Source: Micromonospora tarapacensis (GTDB lineage: Bacteria; Actinomycetota; Actinomycetes; Mycobacteriales; Micromonosporaceae). From it: 64,000 nucleotides of DNA. Shown in pieces: positions 27,022 to 39,450 of the stretch. The position numbers and the translations under genes were made by a program. The notes below the pieces were generated by a model that was given only the letters and a program-made list of their open reading frames with translations, was not told the origin of the DNA and ran no database searches. Each line of letters opens with the position of its first letter. Position 1 is the first letter of the stretch. The stretch lies in contig NZ_JAHCDI010000004.1 of the NCBI RefSeq assembly GCF_019697375.1, forward strand, positions 3,707,324 to 3,771,323, written 5' to 3'.

Positions 27022-28515
27022 TTAGGAGGTGAGGCGGGTCAGGATCAGGTCCCGGACGGTCTTGGCGTCGGCCTGGCCGCGGGTGGTCTTCATGACCGCG
27101 CCGACCAGGGCGCCGGCCGCGGCGACCTTGCCGCTGCGGATCTTGTCGGCGATGGCCGGGTTGGCCGCGATCGCCTCGTCCACCGCGACGGTCAGCGCGC
27201 CGGTGTCGGAGACGACCTCCAACCCCCGGTTGCTCATGATCTCGGTCGGCGAGCCCTCGCCCGCGACCACGCCCTCCAGCACCGTGCGGGCCATCTTGTC
27301 GTTGAGCTTGCCGGCGTCGACCAGCTCCTGCAACTCGGCGACCTGCGCCGGAGTGGCTCCGATGTCGGCCAGCTCCACACCCGTCTCGTTGGCCCGCCGG
27401 GACAGCTCGCCCAGCCACCACTTGCGGGCCGCCGCCGGGGTCGCACCCGCCGCCACCGTCGCCTCGATCAGCTCGACCGCACCGGCGTTGAGCACCGACT
27501 GCATGTCCAGATCGGACAGACCCCACGCCTGCTGGAGCCGGCGCCGGTGCAGCCGGGGCAGCTCCGGCAGGGCGGCCTTCAGCTCGGCCACCCAGGCCGG
27601 GTCCGGCGCGAGCGGCACCAGGTCCGGCTCGGGGAAGTAGCGGTAGTCGGTGGCGGTCTCCTTGGACCGGCCCGGCGTGGTGTCCCCGGTGTCCTCGTGG
27701 AAGTGCCGGGTCTCCTGGGTGATCCGCCCGCCCGCGTCCAGCACCGACGCCTGGCGCAGCATCTCGGAGCGCACCGCCCGCTCGACCGAACGCAGCGAGT
27801 TGACGTTCTTGGTCTCCGTGCGGGTGCCCCACTCCTCGCCCGGCAGGTTCAGCGAGGTGTTGACGTCGCAGCGCAGCGAGCCCTCCTCCATGCGTACGTC
27901 GGAGACGCCGAGCGAGCGGAGCACGTCGCGCAACTCGGTGACGTACGCGCGGGCAACCTCGGGGGCCAGCGCCGCGGTGCCGGGAATCGGCCGGGTGACG
28001 ATCTCCACCAGCGGGATGCCGGCCCGGTTGTAGTCGACAAGCGACTCGGTGGCGCCGTGGATGCGGCCGGTGGCGCCGCCGACGTGCAGCGTCTTGCCGG
28101 TGTCCTCCTCCAGGTGCACCCGCTCGATGCCGATCCGCACCATCTCGCCGTCCACCTCGACGTCCAGGTAGCCGTCGACGCAGAGCGGCTCGTCGTACTG
28201 GCTGATCTGGAAGTTCTTCGGCATGTCCGGATAGAAGTAGTTCTTCCGGGCGAACCGGCACCACTGCGCGATGGAGCAGTTCAGCGCGAGGCCGATCCGG
28301 ATGGTCGCCTCGATGGCCGCCTTGTTGGCCACCGGCAGCGAGCCGGGCAGGCCCAGGCAGACCGGGCAGACCCGGGTGTTCGGCTCGCCGCCGAAGTCGG
28401 TCGGGCAGCCGCAGAACATCTTCGTGTTCGTGCCCAGCTCGACGTGGGTCTCCAGGCCGATCACCGGCTCGTAGCGCGCGACGACCTCGTCGTACGCGGG
28501 CAGCGTCGTGGTCAT
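27022..28515 (-). CDS. gatB: Aspartyl/glutamyl-tRNA amidotransferase subunit B
   Basis: 497 residues, normal for GatB. With GatC and GatA it converts Glu-tRNA(Gln) and Asp-tRNA(Asn) to the amides. Signatures include [20 protein letters not shown], the metal cysteines in FCGCP and [15 protein letters not shown], and [20 protein letters not shown]. The C-terminal YqeY-like domain ends [24 protein letters not shown]. The ATG at 28515 has CTGGAG 5 nt ahead. It is separated from gatA and gatC by a surface-protein gene inserted between gatA and gatB, so the subunits are probably not a single simple transcript. Confidence 0.97.
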   Translation of the reverse strand: MTTTLPAYDEVVARYEPVIGLETHVELGTNTKMFCGCPTDFGGEPNTRVCPVCLGLPGSLPVANKAAIEATIRIGLALNCSIAQWCRFARKNYFYPDMPKNFQISQYDEPLCVDGYLDVEVDGEMVRIGIERVHLEEDTGKTLHVGGATGRIHGATESLVDYNRAGIPLVEIVTRPIPGTAALAPEVARAYVTELRDVLRSLGVSDVRMEEGSLRCDVNTSLNLPGEEWGTRTETKNVNSLRSVERAVRSEMLRQASVLDAGGRITQETRHFHEDTGDTTPGRSKETATDYRYFPEPDLVPLAPDPAWVAELKAALPELPRLHRRRLQQAWGLSDLDMQSVLNAGAVELIEATVAAGATPAAARKWWLGELSRRANETGVELADIGATPAQVAELQELVDAGKLNDKMARTVLEGVVAGEGSPTEIMSNRGLEVVSDTGALTVAVDEAIAANPAIADKIRSGKVAAAGALVGAVMKTTRGQADAKTVRDLILTRLTS

Positions 28516-28612
28516 GAGAACTCCAGCTTTCGGGCGGTAGCCGGCCCGGGGCGGCATCCGGACACAACGCTGCCCAGCCTAGCCGCTCGGCCTGTCCCGG
28601 CTCGGCCCGGCG

Positions 28613-29814
28613 TCACCGGGGCGCGGTGAACCGCCGGCGACGCTCATGGGCCAGGACGAAGAGGATCCCGGCGACGCAGAACGCCACCACGGCCAGCAGC
28701 GCCAGGATGATGGTCGAGTTCGATCCGGTGACCGGCAGCCACGACCCGCTGTTCGTCGAGGGCGCCGGCGACGCCACCGGGCTCGGCGCCGTCGAGGTCT
28801 CGGTCGGCGTCGGGGCGGTCGGGGCCGGCCCGGTCGGGGCCGTGCTCGGGGTGGACGCGGGAGCGGTCGACGCCGCCGCGGTCGGTGACGGCGCGGTCGG
28901 TGACGGCGCGGTCGGCGACGGTGCGGTCGGCGACGGTGCCGGCGCGGCGGCGACGACGAGCGACACCGCCGCCGTGGCGCTGGTCGCCGTGCCGGTCACG
29001 CCCAGCGTGAAGGCGAAGCGGCCCGCGGTCGCGGGGTGCCGGTGAGCCGGCCCTGCGGGCCCAGGACGAGGCCCGGCGGCAGGCTCCCGGCGGCCACGCC
29101 GAACTGGATGTCGGAGTCACCCTCGGCGGTGAACCGGAACGAGTACGCCCGGCCGACCCGACCTCGCGGTGGCTCGCCGGAGGTGATGGCGACGGCCGGC
29201 GCGGCGATGACGACGGTGACGTCCGCCTCGGCGTGGAAGCCGTGCGCGTCGGTCACCCGGATGCCGAGGCCGTAGCTGCCCGGGGTGGTCGGCGTCCCCG
29301 CCAGGATCCCCGACGACGACAGCGCCATCCCCGCCGGCAGGGAGCCCGACCGGAGCGAGAGGCGGTACGGGGCGGTGCCGCCCGAACCGGTGAAGGTGTG
29401 CGCCGGGTACGGCTGCCCGGCGTACCACGGCGAGGGGGGCGCCGCCGAGGTGATGCTGATCGTCGGTGCGAGCACCACGACGGTCGCGGTCTGGTCGGCG
29501 AAGTCCCCGCTCGCTGTGGCGGTGGCCCGGACGGTGAAGGTGTAGCTGCCGGGAACGGCCGGCGTACCGCCCAGTCGGCCCGTCGCCGGCGCCAGCGACA
29601 TGCCCGCCGGCAGCGCGCCGCCGACCAGCGCGAACCGGATCGTCGGGTCGCCGGTCACGGTGAAGGTGTGGGCCGGGTACTCCTCGTGGGCGGTGGCCTC
29701 CTCGGGCGGCGGACCGGAGGTGAAGGTGACCGCGGCGGCGGACGCCGGGGCAACGGTGCCGAGCAGCAGCACCAGGAGCACCAAGAGGATCGTGATCGGC
29801 CGCAGCGCCCTCAT
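28613..29814 (-). pseudogene. Ig-like repeat surface protein with LPXTG anchor, frame broken by one base
   Basis: The first frame (29814 to about 29035) encodes a signal peptide and three putative-Ig repeats of about 85 residues, each with the pattern LPAGMxLxxxGxLxGTPxxPGSYxFxVxxT. After GRLTGTP the frame runs into a stop at 28996. One base missing in the G-run at 29033-29036 restores ATAGRFAFTLGVTGTATSATAAV, then a PTAPSPTAPS-type linker and LPVTG-membrane helix-ERRRRF, a sortase anchor. So the intact protein would be about 400 residues, exported and wall-linked. As sequenced, the anchor is lost. Either a sequencing error or a recent mutation. It sits between gatA and gatB. Function probably adhesive or structural. 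Confidence 0.8.
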
Positions 29815-30019
29815 CGCACTTCCAGGGTTCGATCGAAAAAGCCGTCGCTCGCCCTAACAGCGGCTCGAACTCTATCCAACCAGGGCAAGTGACCAGGCGT
29901 AATGGTCCGAACGGTGACCCTGTGTCGCCGGTCGGAATCAGCGCGTCACGGCTGCTCGTACCCGCGCCACCACCGGAAGGCCCACGGCGGGGCGGCCTGC
30001 GCGCCGCCCCGCCGATTCG

Positions 30020-31495
30020 TCACAGCGTCGGTGGAGTGAACGTGCCGACGGCGCTCTCCAGCGCGGCGGCGACCCGGTACATCCGGTCGTCGGCCATCGT
30101 CGGGGCCATCACCTGGAGACCGACCGGCAGCCCGGCGGAGAGCCCGCAGGGCACCGAGATGCCCGGCCCGCCGTACAGGTTGGTCGGGATGGTGAACAGG
30201 TCGGCCAGGTACATCTGGTACGGGTCGGCGGTGCGCGCACCCAGCGGGAAGGCCACGAACGGCGTGGTCGGCGAGATCAGCGCGTCGACCTGCTCGAACG
30301 CCGCGGTGAAGTCGCGGGTGATCAGCGTACGCACCTTCTGCGCCTGGCCGTAGTAGGCGTCGTAGTAGCCCGAGGAGAGCGCGTACGTGCCGAGCATGAT
30401 GCGCCGCTTGACCTCGGGGCCGAAACCGGCCTCCCGGGTCAACGACATGACCTCCTCCAACGACCGGTTGCCGTCGTCGCCGACCCGCAGCCCGAACCGG
30501 ACGCCGTCGAAGCGGGCCAGGTTCGAGGAGCACTCGCTGGGCGCGATCAGGTAGTACGCCGGCAGCGCGTACCGGAAGTGCGGGCAGGAGACCTCGACGA
30601 TCTCCGCGCCCAGCTTGGTCAACGCGCCGACGGCCTCGTTGAAGGCGGCCATCACCCCCGGCTCGGCGCCCTCGCCGCCGAACTCGGTGACGACGCCCAG
30701 CCGCACCCCGCTCAGGTCACCGGTGGCGCCGAGCTTCGCCGCGGCCACCACGTCCGGCACCGGCGCCGGGATGGAGGTGGAGTCACGCGGGTCGTGGCCC
30801 CCGATCGCGGCGTGCAGCAGCGCGGCGTCGAGCACCGTACGCGCGCACGGTCCGGGCGTGTCCAGCGAGGAGGAGAAGGCCACCAGGCCGTACCGGGAGG
30901 TGCCGCCGTAGGTCGGCTTCGCACCGACGGTGCCGGTGACCGCGCCGGGCTGGCGGATCGAGCCGCCGGTGTCCGAGCCGATCGCCAGCGGCGCCTCGTA
31001 CGCGGCCAGCGCCGCCGCGCTCCCGCCGCCGGAGCCGCCCGGGATGCGATCGGTGTCCCACGGGTTGCGGGTCGGCCCGTACGCGGAGTATTCCGTGGAC
31101 GAGCCCATCGCGAACTCGTCCATGTTGGTCTTGCCGAGCATCACCGTGCCGGCGGCGCGCAGCCGCTGCACGATCGTCGAGTCGTACGGCGGTCGCCAAC
31201 CCTCAAGGATCTTCGACCCGACCGTGGTCGGCACGCCCCTGGTGGCCAGCACGTCCTTGACCGCCACCGGCACACCGGCCAGCGGCCCCAGCTCCTCGCC
31301 GGCGGCCCGCCGGGCGTCGACCTCCCGGGCCGCGGCCAGCGCACCCTCGGTGTCGACGTGCAGGAAGGCGTTGACCCGGTCGTCGACGGCCGCGATCCGG
31401 TCCAGATGCGCCCGGGTCACCTCCACGGCGGAGGTCTCGCCGGTGGCGACGAGGCCCGCGATCTGCGTCGCGGTCAGTGCGGTCACGTCGGTCAT
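30020..31495 (-). CDS. gatA: Aspartyl/glutamyl-tRNA amidotransferase subunit A
   Basis: 491 residues, the usual GatA size. The amidase-signature catalytic triad is visible: Lys in [15 protein letters not shown], the cis-Ser in [14 protein letters not shown], and the nucleophile Ser in [11 protein letters not shown]. It releases ammonia from Gln for the GatB kinase/amidotransferase site. The ATG overlaps the gatC stop (ATGA), so gatC-gatA are translationally coupled. The intergenic space downstream (205 bp) precedes the Ig-like surface-protein gene. Confidence 0.98.
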   Translation of the reverse strand: MTDVTALTATQIAGLVATGETSAVEVTRAHLDRIAAVDDRVNAFLHVDTEGALAAAREVDARRAAGEELGPLAGVPVAVKDVLATRGVPTTVGSKILEGWRPPYDSTIVQRLRAAGTVMLGKTNMDEFAMGSSTEYSAYGPTRNPWDTDRIPGGSGGGSAAALAAYEAPLAIGSDTGGSIRQPGAVTGTVGAKPTYGGTSRYGLVAFSSSLDTPGPCARTVLDAALLHAAIGGHDPRDSTSIPAPVPDVVAAAKLGATGDLSGVRLGVVTEFGGEGAEPGVMAAFNEAVGALTKLGAEIVEVSCPHFRYALPAYYLIAPSECSSNLARFDGVRFGLRVGDDGNRSLEEVMSLTREAGFGPEVKRRIMLGTYALSSGYYDAYYGQAQKVRTLITRDFTAAFEQVDALISPTTPFVAFPLGARTADPYQMYLADLFTIPTNLYGGPGISVPCGLSAGLPVGLQVMAPTMADDRMYRVAAALESAVGTFTPPTL

Positions 31496-31797
31496 GAGGC
31501 CGCCTCCTCGTCCAGGATCCGCGGTACGCGGAACCGCTGCTCCTCAGCGTCGGGCGCACCCGACAGCGCCTCCTCGGGCGTCAGGCACGGCGTCACGACG
31601 TCCTCCCGGAGCACGTTGGTCAGCGGCACCGAGTGCGAGGTCGGCGGGATGTCCGCGGCGGCGACCTCACCCACCTGGGCGACCGCCTGGAGGATCACGT
31701 CGAGCTGGCCGGCGAACGTGTCCAGCTCCTCCTCCGTCACGGCTAGCCGCGACAGTCGCGCCAGGTGCGCGACCTCCTCGCGGGAGATGGCGGCCAT
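31492..31797 (-). CDS. gatC: Aspartyl/glutamyl-tRNA amidotransferase subunit C
   Basis: 101 residues. The family pattern [21 protein letters not shown], the spacing helix [18 protein letters not shown] and the [19 protein letters not shown] segment identify GatC, which braces GatA and GatB in the trimeric amidotransferase. The last 4 nt overlap the gatA start. It heads the gatCA transcript; the upstream gene (GGDEF-EAL) ends about 80 bp away on the same side. Confidence 0.97.
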   Translation of the reverse strand: MAAISREEVAHLARLSRLAVTEEELDTFAGQLDVILQAVAQVGEVAAADIPPTSHSVPLTNVLREDVVTPCLTPEEALSGAPDAEEQRFRVPRILDEEAAS

Positions 31798-31879
31798 CGG
31801 TGCCCCCTTCGTGGCTGTCCTGCTTCGGCTTCAGCCCGCGCGGTCGACGGGTACGCGCCGCGCGGTGACGGCAGCGAGT

Positions 31880-34294
31880 CTATTGTTTCGCGCCCGGCCC
31901 GCCGCTCCCGGCTCCCCGGGTGCGCCGCCGGGGCACCTCGGCCTCGTCGGGGCTGCCGAGCGGACGCAGCGGGCGGTACCGGGCCAGCCAGGCGACCAGT
32001 TCCTCGGCCGGCATCGGCCGGGCGTAGAACCATCCCTGTGCGGCGTCGCAGCCGGCCGCGTGCAGCATCCGCCAGGTCCGCTCGTCCTCCACCCCCTCGG
32101 CCACCACCCGCAGCCCCAGCGCCCTGCCCAGCCCGATCGTCGAGCGGACGATCGCCGCGTCGTCGGTGTCCTCGCTCATGCCCAGGACGAACGAGCGGTC
32201 GACCTTCACCTCCGACAGCGGCAGCCGGCGCAGGTGCTGAAGGGAGGAATAGCCGGTGCCGAAGTCGTCCAGCGCGATGCCCACCCCGATCCGGTGCAGT
32301 CGGGTGATGGTGGTCAGCACCCGGCGCGGGTCGGCCATCAGAGCACCTTCGGTGATCTCCAGTTGCAGGCGTTCCGGGGCCACGCCGTAGCGGGTCAGCC
32401 GGTCGCCGATCTGGTCGGCGATCTCGCCGGTGTGCAGGTCCCGCACGCTGACGTTGACCGCCGCCCGCAGCCCGAGGCCCGCCGCCGACCACTTGGCGAG
32501 CTGCTCCACCACGTCGTCGACGACCCGGCGGGTGAGCAGCCGCATCACGGCGCTCTGCTCGGCGACCCGGATCAGCTCCTCCGGGTCGACCATCCCCCGA
32601 CGCGGATGCCGCCAGCGCAGCAGCGCCTCCACCCCGACCACCTCGCCGGTGGCGATGGCGATCTGCGGCTGGTAGTACATCATGATCTCGCCCGCGTCAC
32701 CGGCCGGCTCGGCACCGGGCGGTGTGGTCTCGGCCGGCGGCAGCGGATCCGGTCGGGCCGGCTGGGCGGACCGGGCCGCCCGGCGCAGGGTCGGGTCCGC
32801 GCCGGTGATGATCCGGGCGATCAGCTCGTCGTCGTGGGTCACCGGCCGGGGTCGGCGTCGCCGCCGGCTCCACCACCGAGCACCGGAAGCCTCGTCCACC
32901 GGAGGGGATGCGGGCAGAGCCGCGCCGTCACCGCCGCGCACCGTGGGCACGTCGGCATCGCCGTCACCGGCCGGGCGGCCCGCCGACCCCGTTTCCAGCA
33001 CCCGACGCAGGTCGGCGAGCAGGCCCAGCCGCTCGGCGGAGTTGTGGTCGGACTCGGCGGTGTAGACGGCGACCGTGTCGTTGCGGTGCTTCGCGTCGTA
33101 CATCGCCACGTCGGCGTGCCGCATCAGGGTGGCGAAGTCCTCACCGTGGTCCGGATACAGGGCGATGCCGATGGACCCACCGACGTCCAGCGGCAGCCCG
33201 TCCAGCGGCACCGGCTCCGCGAGGGCCCGGACCACCTGGTCGGCCAGGAGCCGGGCCTCACCGACGTCGGTGAGGCCGGTCATCACGATCGCGAACTCGT
33301 CCCCACCGAGCCGGGCGACCATCTGCGGCGGCTCGACCACGTCGGTCAGCCGGGCGCTCACCTCGACCAGCAGCCGATCGCCGACCGCGTGCCCGAGCGC
33401 GTCGTTGACGTTCTTGAAGCGGTCCAGGTCGATCAGCAGCAGGGCCAGGCGACCGTCCGGCTCGCCCCGGGCCACCCGCTCGGCGTGCCGGTGCACCTGC
33501 TCGTTGACCTCGGCCAGCAGCGCCTTGCGGTTGGGCAGCCCGGTGAGCGGGTCGAGGGCGGCCAGTTGATGCTGCTCGACGGTGAGCCGGGCCATCCGGT
33601 ACACCGCGAACAGCGGCACCAGCACCAGCGGGACCAGTGCCGCGCTGGCCCGCGCGGCGGTGACCAGCACCGGCGCGAGCAGCAGCAGCGACCCGGTGGA
33701 GAGCAACTCGAAGGGCAGCCCGTGCCACGCGTCGGGCCACCACCGCTCGCGGAAACGCAGCCGCACGGCCGCGGTGACCAGCCCGTAGTTGACGACGAAC
33801 CAGGCGATCCCGGCGCCACCGATCGCCGCGATGTCGGTCCACCCCAGCGGTCCGCCGTCGAAAATGCCGCCGGGCCCCAACCGGGTGACCCCGTAGGCGG
33901 CGGCCAACGAGCAGGTGTACTGGCCGGCGTTGAAGGCCGTCCGCCAGGGGGCGTGCCGCATCCGTACGCCGGACACCACCACGGCCACCGCCTGCACCGC
34001 GACCGCCGGGCCGAGGCCCCAGCCGAGCAGGATCGCGAAGGTGAAGCAGGTCGACGGGAAGACCGCCGACGACGACTGCCGACGGCCGGGCGGCAGGAAG
34101 GGACGCGCGTCGCAGGCCACGGCGAGCACCGCCATCGTCCAGAACGCCGCCGGCAGCTCGGACAGCGTGGTGGAGAGCGCGACAAGCGGCCCGGCTGCCA
34201 GCAGCACGGCCACGGCCAGCACGGCCACCACGAACGTCGAGAACTGTGCCGTCCGTCCGGGCGGGACGAGGTTGCGCGGATCCTGCGACTCCAT
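31880..34294 (-). CDS. Membrane GGDEF-EAL cyclic-di-GMP protein
   Basis: 804 residues from the ATG at 34294, with GGGAGG 4 nt ahead. About 240 residues of membrane helices lead into a GGDEF domain (motif at 330-334) with no RxxD site before it, so the cyclase would lack that form of feedback inhibition. After a long basic/Pro linker comes an EAL domain (EAL at 556-558) with all catalytic residues: [41 protein letters not shown] and the Gln in AAQGWFYARP. Both activities look possible. It is the second intact protein of this class in the window, with a related architecture to the one at 12-2372. Confidence 0.93.
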   Translation of the reverse strand: MESQDPRNLVPPGRTAQFSTFVVAVLAVAVLLAAGPLVALSTTLSELPAAFWTMAVLAVACDARPFLPPGRRQSSSAVFPSTCFTFAILLGWGLGPAVAVQAVAVVVSGVRMRHAPWRTAFNAGQYTCSLAAAYGVTRLGPGGIFDGGPLGWTDIAAIGGAGIAWFVVNYGLVTAAVRLRFRERWWPDAWHGLPFELLSTGSLLLLAPVLVTAARASAALVPLVLVPLFAVYRMARLTVEQHQLAALDPLTGLPNRKALLAEVNEQVHRHAERVARGEPDGRLALLLIDLDRFKNVNDALGHAVGDRLLVEVSARLTDVVEPPQMVARLGGDEFAIVMTGLTDVGEARLLADQVVRALAEPVPLDGLPLDVGGSIGIALYPDHGEDFATLMRHADVAMYDAKHRNDTVAVYTAESDHNSAERLGLLADLRRVLETGSAGRPAGDGDADVPTVRGGDGAALPASPPVDEASGARWWSRRRRRPRPVTHDDELIARIITGADPTLRRAARSAQPARPDPLPPAETTPPGAEPAGDAGEIMMYYQPQIAIATGEVVGVEALLRWRHPRRGMVDPEELIRVAEQSAVMRLLTRRVVDDVVEQLAKWSAAGLGLRAAVNVSVRDLHTGEIADQIGDRLTRYGVAPERLQLEITEGALMADPRRVLTTITRLHRIGVGIALDDFGTGYSSLQHLRRLPLSEVKVDRSFVLGMSEDTDDAAIVRSTIGLGRALGLRVVAEGVEDERTWRMLHAAGCDAAQGWFYARPMPAEELVAWLARYRPLRPLGSPDEAEVPRRRTRGAGSGGPGAKQ

Positions 34295-34452
34295 CACACC
34301 TCCCGGCACGAGACCCGGCCCGTGGGTTCACGCGCCGTGCCCCAATGAAACGCCCCCACCGCCCGATTCCCCGTCGCGACAGTCACGAATCGGTCGTAGT
34401 CGTAATTAAGTTGGTATCCGGGCGAGTGACTACAAGATCGACAAGTTGGGGC

Positions 34453-36630
<2,178 letters not shown>

Positions 36631-36771
36631 CTACCCCCGCACGGTATCCCCCCGGTGGGACAACCGTGCCGTCAGCCGCCCGACCAGGCCGGCCGCCGAG
36701 CCGCCGTGTCGCACCCCGGCGAGCGACACCCCAGTGCGGTCAGCGTGTCGCCGGCCGCAAGGCCGCGGTGG

Positions 36772-37140
36772 TCAGTCCCAGCAGAGGCAGAACGGGTGGC
36801 CGGCCGGGTCGGCGTAGACCCGGAAACCCTCGCCCTCGCCGGGCAGTCGGCGGGCGCCCAGGGCCAGCACCGCCTTCTCCGCCGTCTCGATGTCGCCCAC
36901 CGTCACGTCGAGGTGAAACTGCTGGGGCCGCTCCGGGTCGGGCCAGGCCGGCGGGCGCAGATCGGGCGCTTGCTGGAAGGCGAGCCGTGGTTGGTGACCG
37001 GGCCGGCCGCCGAGCACCACCCAGTCGTCACCGTCGGAGTCCCCCTCGACCAGCGGCAGGCCGAGCAGCTCGGCGTAGAAGCCGGCCAGCGCGCGTGGGT
37101 CGGGACAGTCGATCACCGTGGAACGCAGTTCGCCAATCAT
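36772..37140 (-). CDS. VOC (glyoxalase-like) family protein
   Basis: 122 residues from the ATG at 37140, which has AGGA about 7 nt ahead; a second ATG three codons earlier has no spaced site. It begins with MIGELRSTVIDCPDPRALAGFYAELLGLPL and ends AGHPFCLCWD, typical of a single-chain glyoxalase-like fold that dimerises. The exact reaction is unknown. Same strand as the MetE-like gene upstream, with only about 36 bp between, so possibly cotranscribed. Confidence 0.88.
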   Translation of the reverse strand: MIGELRSTVIDCPDPRALAGFYAELLGLPLVEGDSDGDDWVVLGGRPGHQPRLAFQQAPDLRPPAWPDPERPQQFHLDVTVGDIETAEKAVLALGARRLPGEGEGFRVYADPAGHPFCLCWD

Positions 37141-37176
37141 GTCGAGCATCCTGCCCAGGAGGTACGACAGAAAACC

Positions 37177-38177
37177 TCAGTCCTCGGACAACCGGCGGCC
37201 GGCGTCCCGGCAGGCGGCGAGGATCGCCCTGGCATGCTCGGCAGTGGCCCCGGCCAGACCGCAGGCGGGGGTGACCACGACCTGCTCGGCGAGGCGGCGG
37301 CGCGGGAAGCCGAGGCGGTCCCACAGGGTGCGTACCCGGTCGGCGACCTCGGCGGAGGTCGGCGCGCGACCGCCCGGCACGGTGGTCGGCGCGGCACCGG
37401 CCAGCAGCCCGAACCCGGCGTCGAGCGCCTCACCCAGCGGGTCGAGTTCGGTGAGCAGGCTCAGGTCGAGGGCGACACCGACCGCGCCGGTGGACCGCAG
37501 CAGTTCCAGTGGCGCCTCCGGCGCGCAGCAGTGCACCACGGTCGGCACCCCGGCCGCCTCGACGACCGTCCGCAGCAGCGAGCGGGCCTCGCCCGAGTCG
37601 ACCGGCCGGTGGGTGCCGAGGCCATCTCGGTGGGCACCCGCCCGGCGAGCACCGTCGGCAGGGACGGCTCGTCGAGCTGGAGCAGCACGGACGCACGCGG
37701 CACCCGCCGGGCCACCGCCTCGACGTGACCGCGCAGCCCCTCGGCGAGCGAGCCGGCGAGATCGCGCACGGCACCGGGATCGCGCAGCATCCGGCCGCCG
37801 ATCGGCAGCTCCACCGAGGCGGCCAGGGTCAGCGGTCCGGCAGCCTGGATCTTCAGCGGGCCGGAGTACCCCTCGGCCTGCTCGGCGAGCTGGTCGAGAT
37901 CCCGCTCCATCAGGTCACGCGCCCGGCGCAGGTCTCTGCCCGGCCGCAGCGCCACCCGCCAACGCGCGGCGTACACCTCCACCGGCAGCTCGACGAGCAG
38001 ACCGGCGGTGCGCCCGAGCACATCGGCACCCGGGCCGCGGGCCGGAAGCTCCGGCAGGTGGGGCAGGGCGGGCAGCTCCCCGAGGACCACCCGCTGCGCC
38101 TCGGCTATGTCGGTGCCGGGCAACGACCCGATGCCGGTCGCCGCACCCGCGGGCCAGGGCCAAACCTGATCTGTCAC
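37177..38177 (-). pseudogene. Cobalamin-independent methionine synthase-like protein (MetE C-terminal type), frame broken by one base
   Basis: The first frame starts at GTG 38177 (ATGIGSLPGTDIAEAQRVV) and covers LKIQAAGPLTLAASVELP and VLLQLDEPSLPTVLAGRVPTEM. It then loses the frame near 37620. The next frame resumes at LGTHRPVDSGEARSLL and carries PTVVHCCAPEAPLELLRSTG (the zinc Cys pair) and QVVVTPACGLAG with the last Cys. One missing base joins them into about 333 residues, the size of the short MetE-like family of actinobacteria. It may use a methyl donor other than methyltetrahydrofolate. TACCCT 6 nt before the GTG suggests a leaderless transcript. Assembly error is likely. Confidence 0.78.
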
Positions 38178-38303
38178 GGCCGAAGGGTACCCGCCACCGG
38201 CCGTACCGACCGGCGGGTACCGCATCGCCGTCCATGCCGCCCGCGCCCGGCCGGCGGCAGCCCTGCTCCCGGCGGCCCGGCGGGCGGCGGCCGGCGGGGC
38301 CGG

Positions 38304-39377
38304 TCAGTCGGTGATGGTGGCGGAGCCGAGGACGATGTCGCCGGCCGGATCGGGGCGGTATGCCACGATCGCCTGACCGGCGGCGACACCACGCACCGGG
38401 CGGCGCAGGTCGGCGTGCAGGGTGTCATTGTCGACCGTGACGGCGGCGGGCACCACCACACCGTGCGCGCGCAGCTGCACCTCGCACTCGATCGGGCCGT
38501 CGGGGCGCCGGTCGCCGGTCCAGACCGGGCGGGCGGCACGCACCTCGGCGACCTCCAGCGCTTCGGCCGGGCCGACCGTCACCGTGTTCGTCGTGGGGGT
38601 GATGGAGAGCACGTAGCGGGGCCGGCCGTCCGGGGCGGGGCGGTCCAGGTGCAGGCCGCGCCGCTGGCCGACGGTGTACGCGTACGCCCCGGCGTGCTGG
38701 CCCACCACATCGCCGGTGGCCGCGTCGACCACGTCGCCGGCCGTCTCGCCGAGGCGCTGGGCGAGGAACCCCCGGGTGTCGCCGTCGGCGATGAAGCAGA
38801 TGTCGTGCGAGTCCGGCTTGTCGGCGACGGCCAGGCCCCGGTCGGCGGCCTCCTGCCGGACCTGTGCCTTGGTCGAGTCGCCGAGCGGGAAGACCGAACG
38901 GTCCAGCTGCTCGCGGGTGAGCACGGCGAGCACGTACGACTGGTCCTTGGCCTCGTCCACACTGCGCCGCAGCAGGCCGTCCGGGCCGAGCCGGGCGTGG
39001 TGGCCGGTGACCACGGCGTCGAAGCCCAGGGCCACCGCCCGGTCCAGCACCGCGGCAAACTTGATCTTCTCGTTGCAGCGGAGGCACGGGTTGGGGGTAC
39101 GCCCCGCCGCGTACTCGGCGACGAAGTCGTCGACCACGTCGGCGTGGAAGCGGTCGGCCATGTCCCAGACGTAGAACGGGATGCCGAGCACGTCGGCCGC
39201 ACGCCGGGCGTCGCGGGAATCCTCCAGGGTGCAGCAGCCCCGCGCACCGGTGCGGTAGGTCTGCGGGTTACGGGCCAGGGCCAGGTGCACGCCGGTGACG
39301 TCATGCCCGGCCTGCACCGCCCGCGCCGCCGCCACGGCGGAATCCACGCCGCCGGACATCGCCGCCAACACCCTCAC
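38304..39377 (-). CDS. mnmA: tRNA-specific 2-thiouridylase
   Basis: 357 residues. The N-terminal PP-loop [16 protein letters not shown] binds ATP to adenylate U34 of Lys, Glu and Gln tRNAs. The catalytic Cys pair is in [13 protein letters not shown] and [11 protein letters not shown], and [11 protein letters not shown] and the C-terminal beta-barrel are typical. Start: GGGAG is suitably spaced for the GTG at 39377 and not for the one at 39386. It lies downstream of a cysteine desulfurase gene on the same strand (74 bp gap), the usual sulfur donor for this reaction in bacteria. Confidence 0.97.
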   Translation of the reverse strand: MRVLAAMSGGVDSAVAAARAVQAGHDVTGVHLALARNPQTYRTGARGCCTLEDSRDARRAADVLGIPFYVWDMADRFHADVVDDFVAEYAAGRTPNPCLRCNEKIKFAAVLDRAVALGFDAVVTGHHARLGPDGLLRRSVDEAKDQSYVLAVLTREQLDRSVFPLGDSTKAQVRQEAADRGLAVADKPDSHDICFIADGDTRGFLAQRLGETAGDVVDAATGDVVGQHAGAYAYTVGQRRGLHLDRPAPDGRPRYVLSITPTTNTVTVGPAEALEVAEVRAARPVWTGDRRPDGPIECEVQLRAHGVVVPAAVTVDNDTLHADLRRPVRGVAAGQAIVAYRPDPAGDIVLGSATITD

Positions 39378-39450
39378 CCGGACCACTCTCCCTTCCTGTC
39401 GAGCCTATCTCCGTGCCGACCGCCGGCTCCGCGAGGTGCCGACCGCAGGC

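Noticed and set aside
30578..34348. 1256-codon plus-strand open frame
   Set aside because: Shadow of gatA, gatC and the GGDEF-EAL gene; composition is His/Gly/Arg/Asp-rich as expected from antisense high-GC DNA.
34396..34433. GTAGTC ... GACTAC inverted repeat downstream of ligA
   Set aside because: Only 6 bp of stem with a 26-nt loop; too weak for a terminator or operator call.
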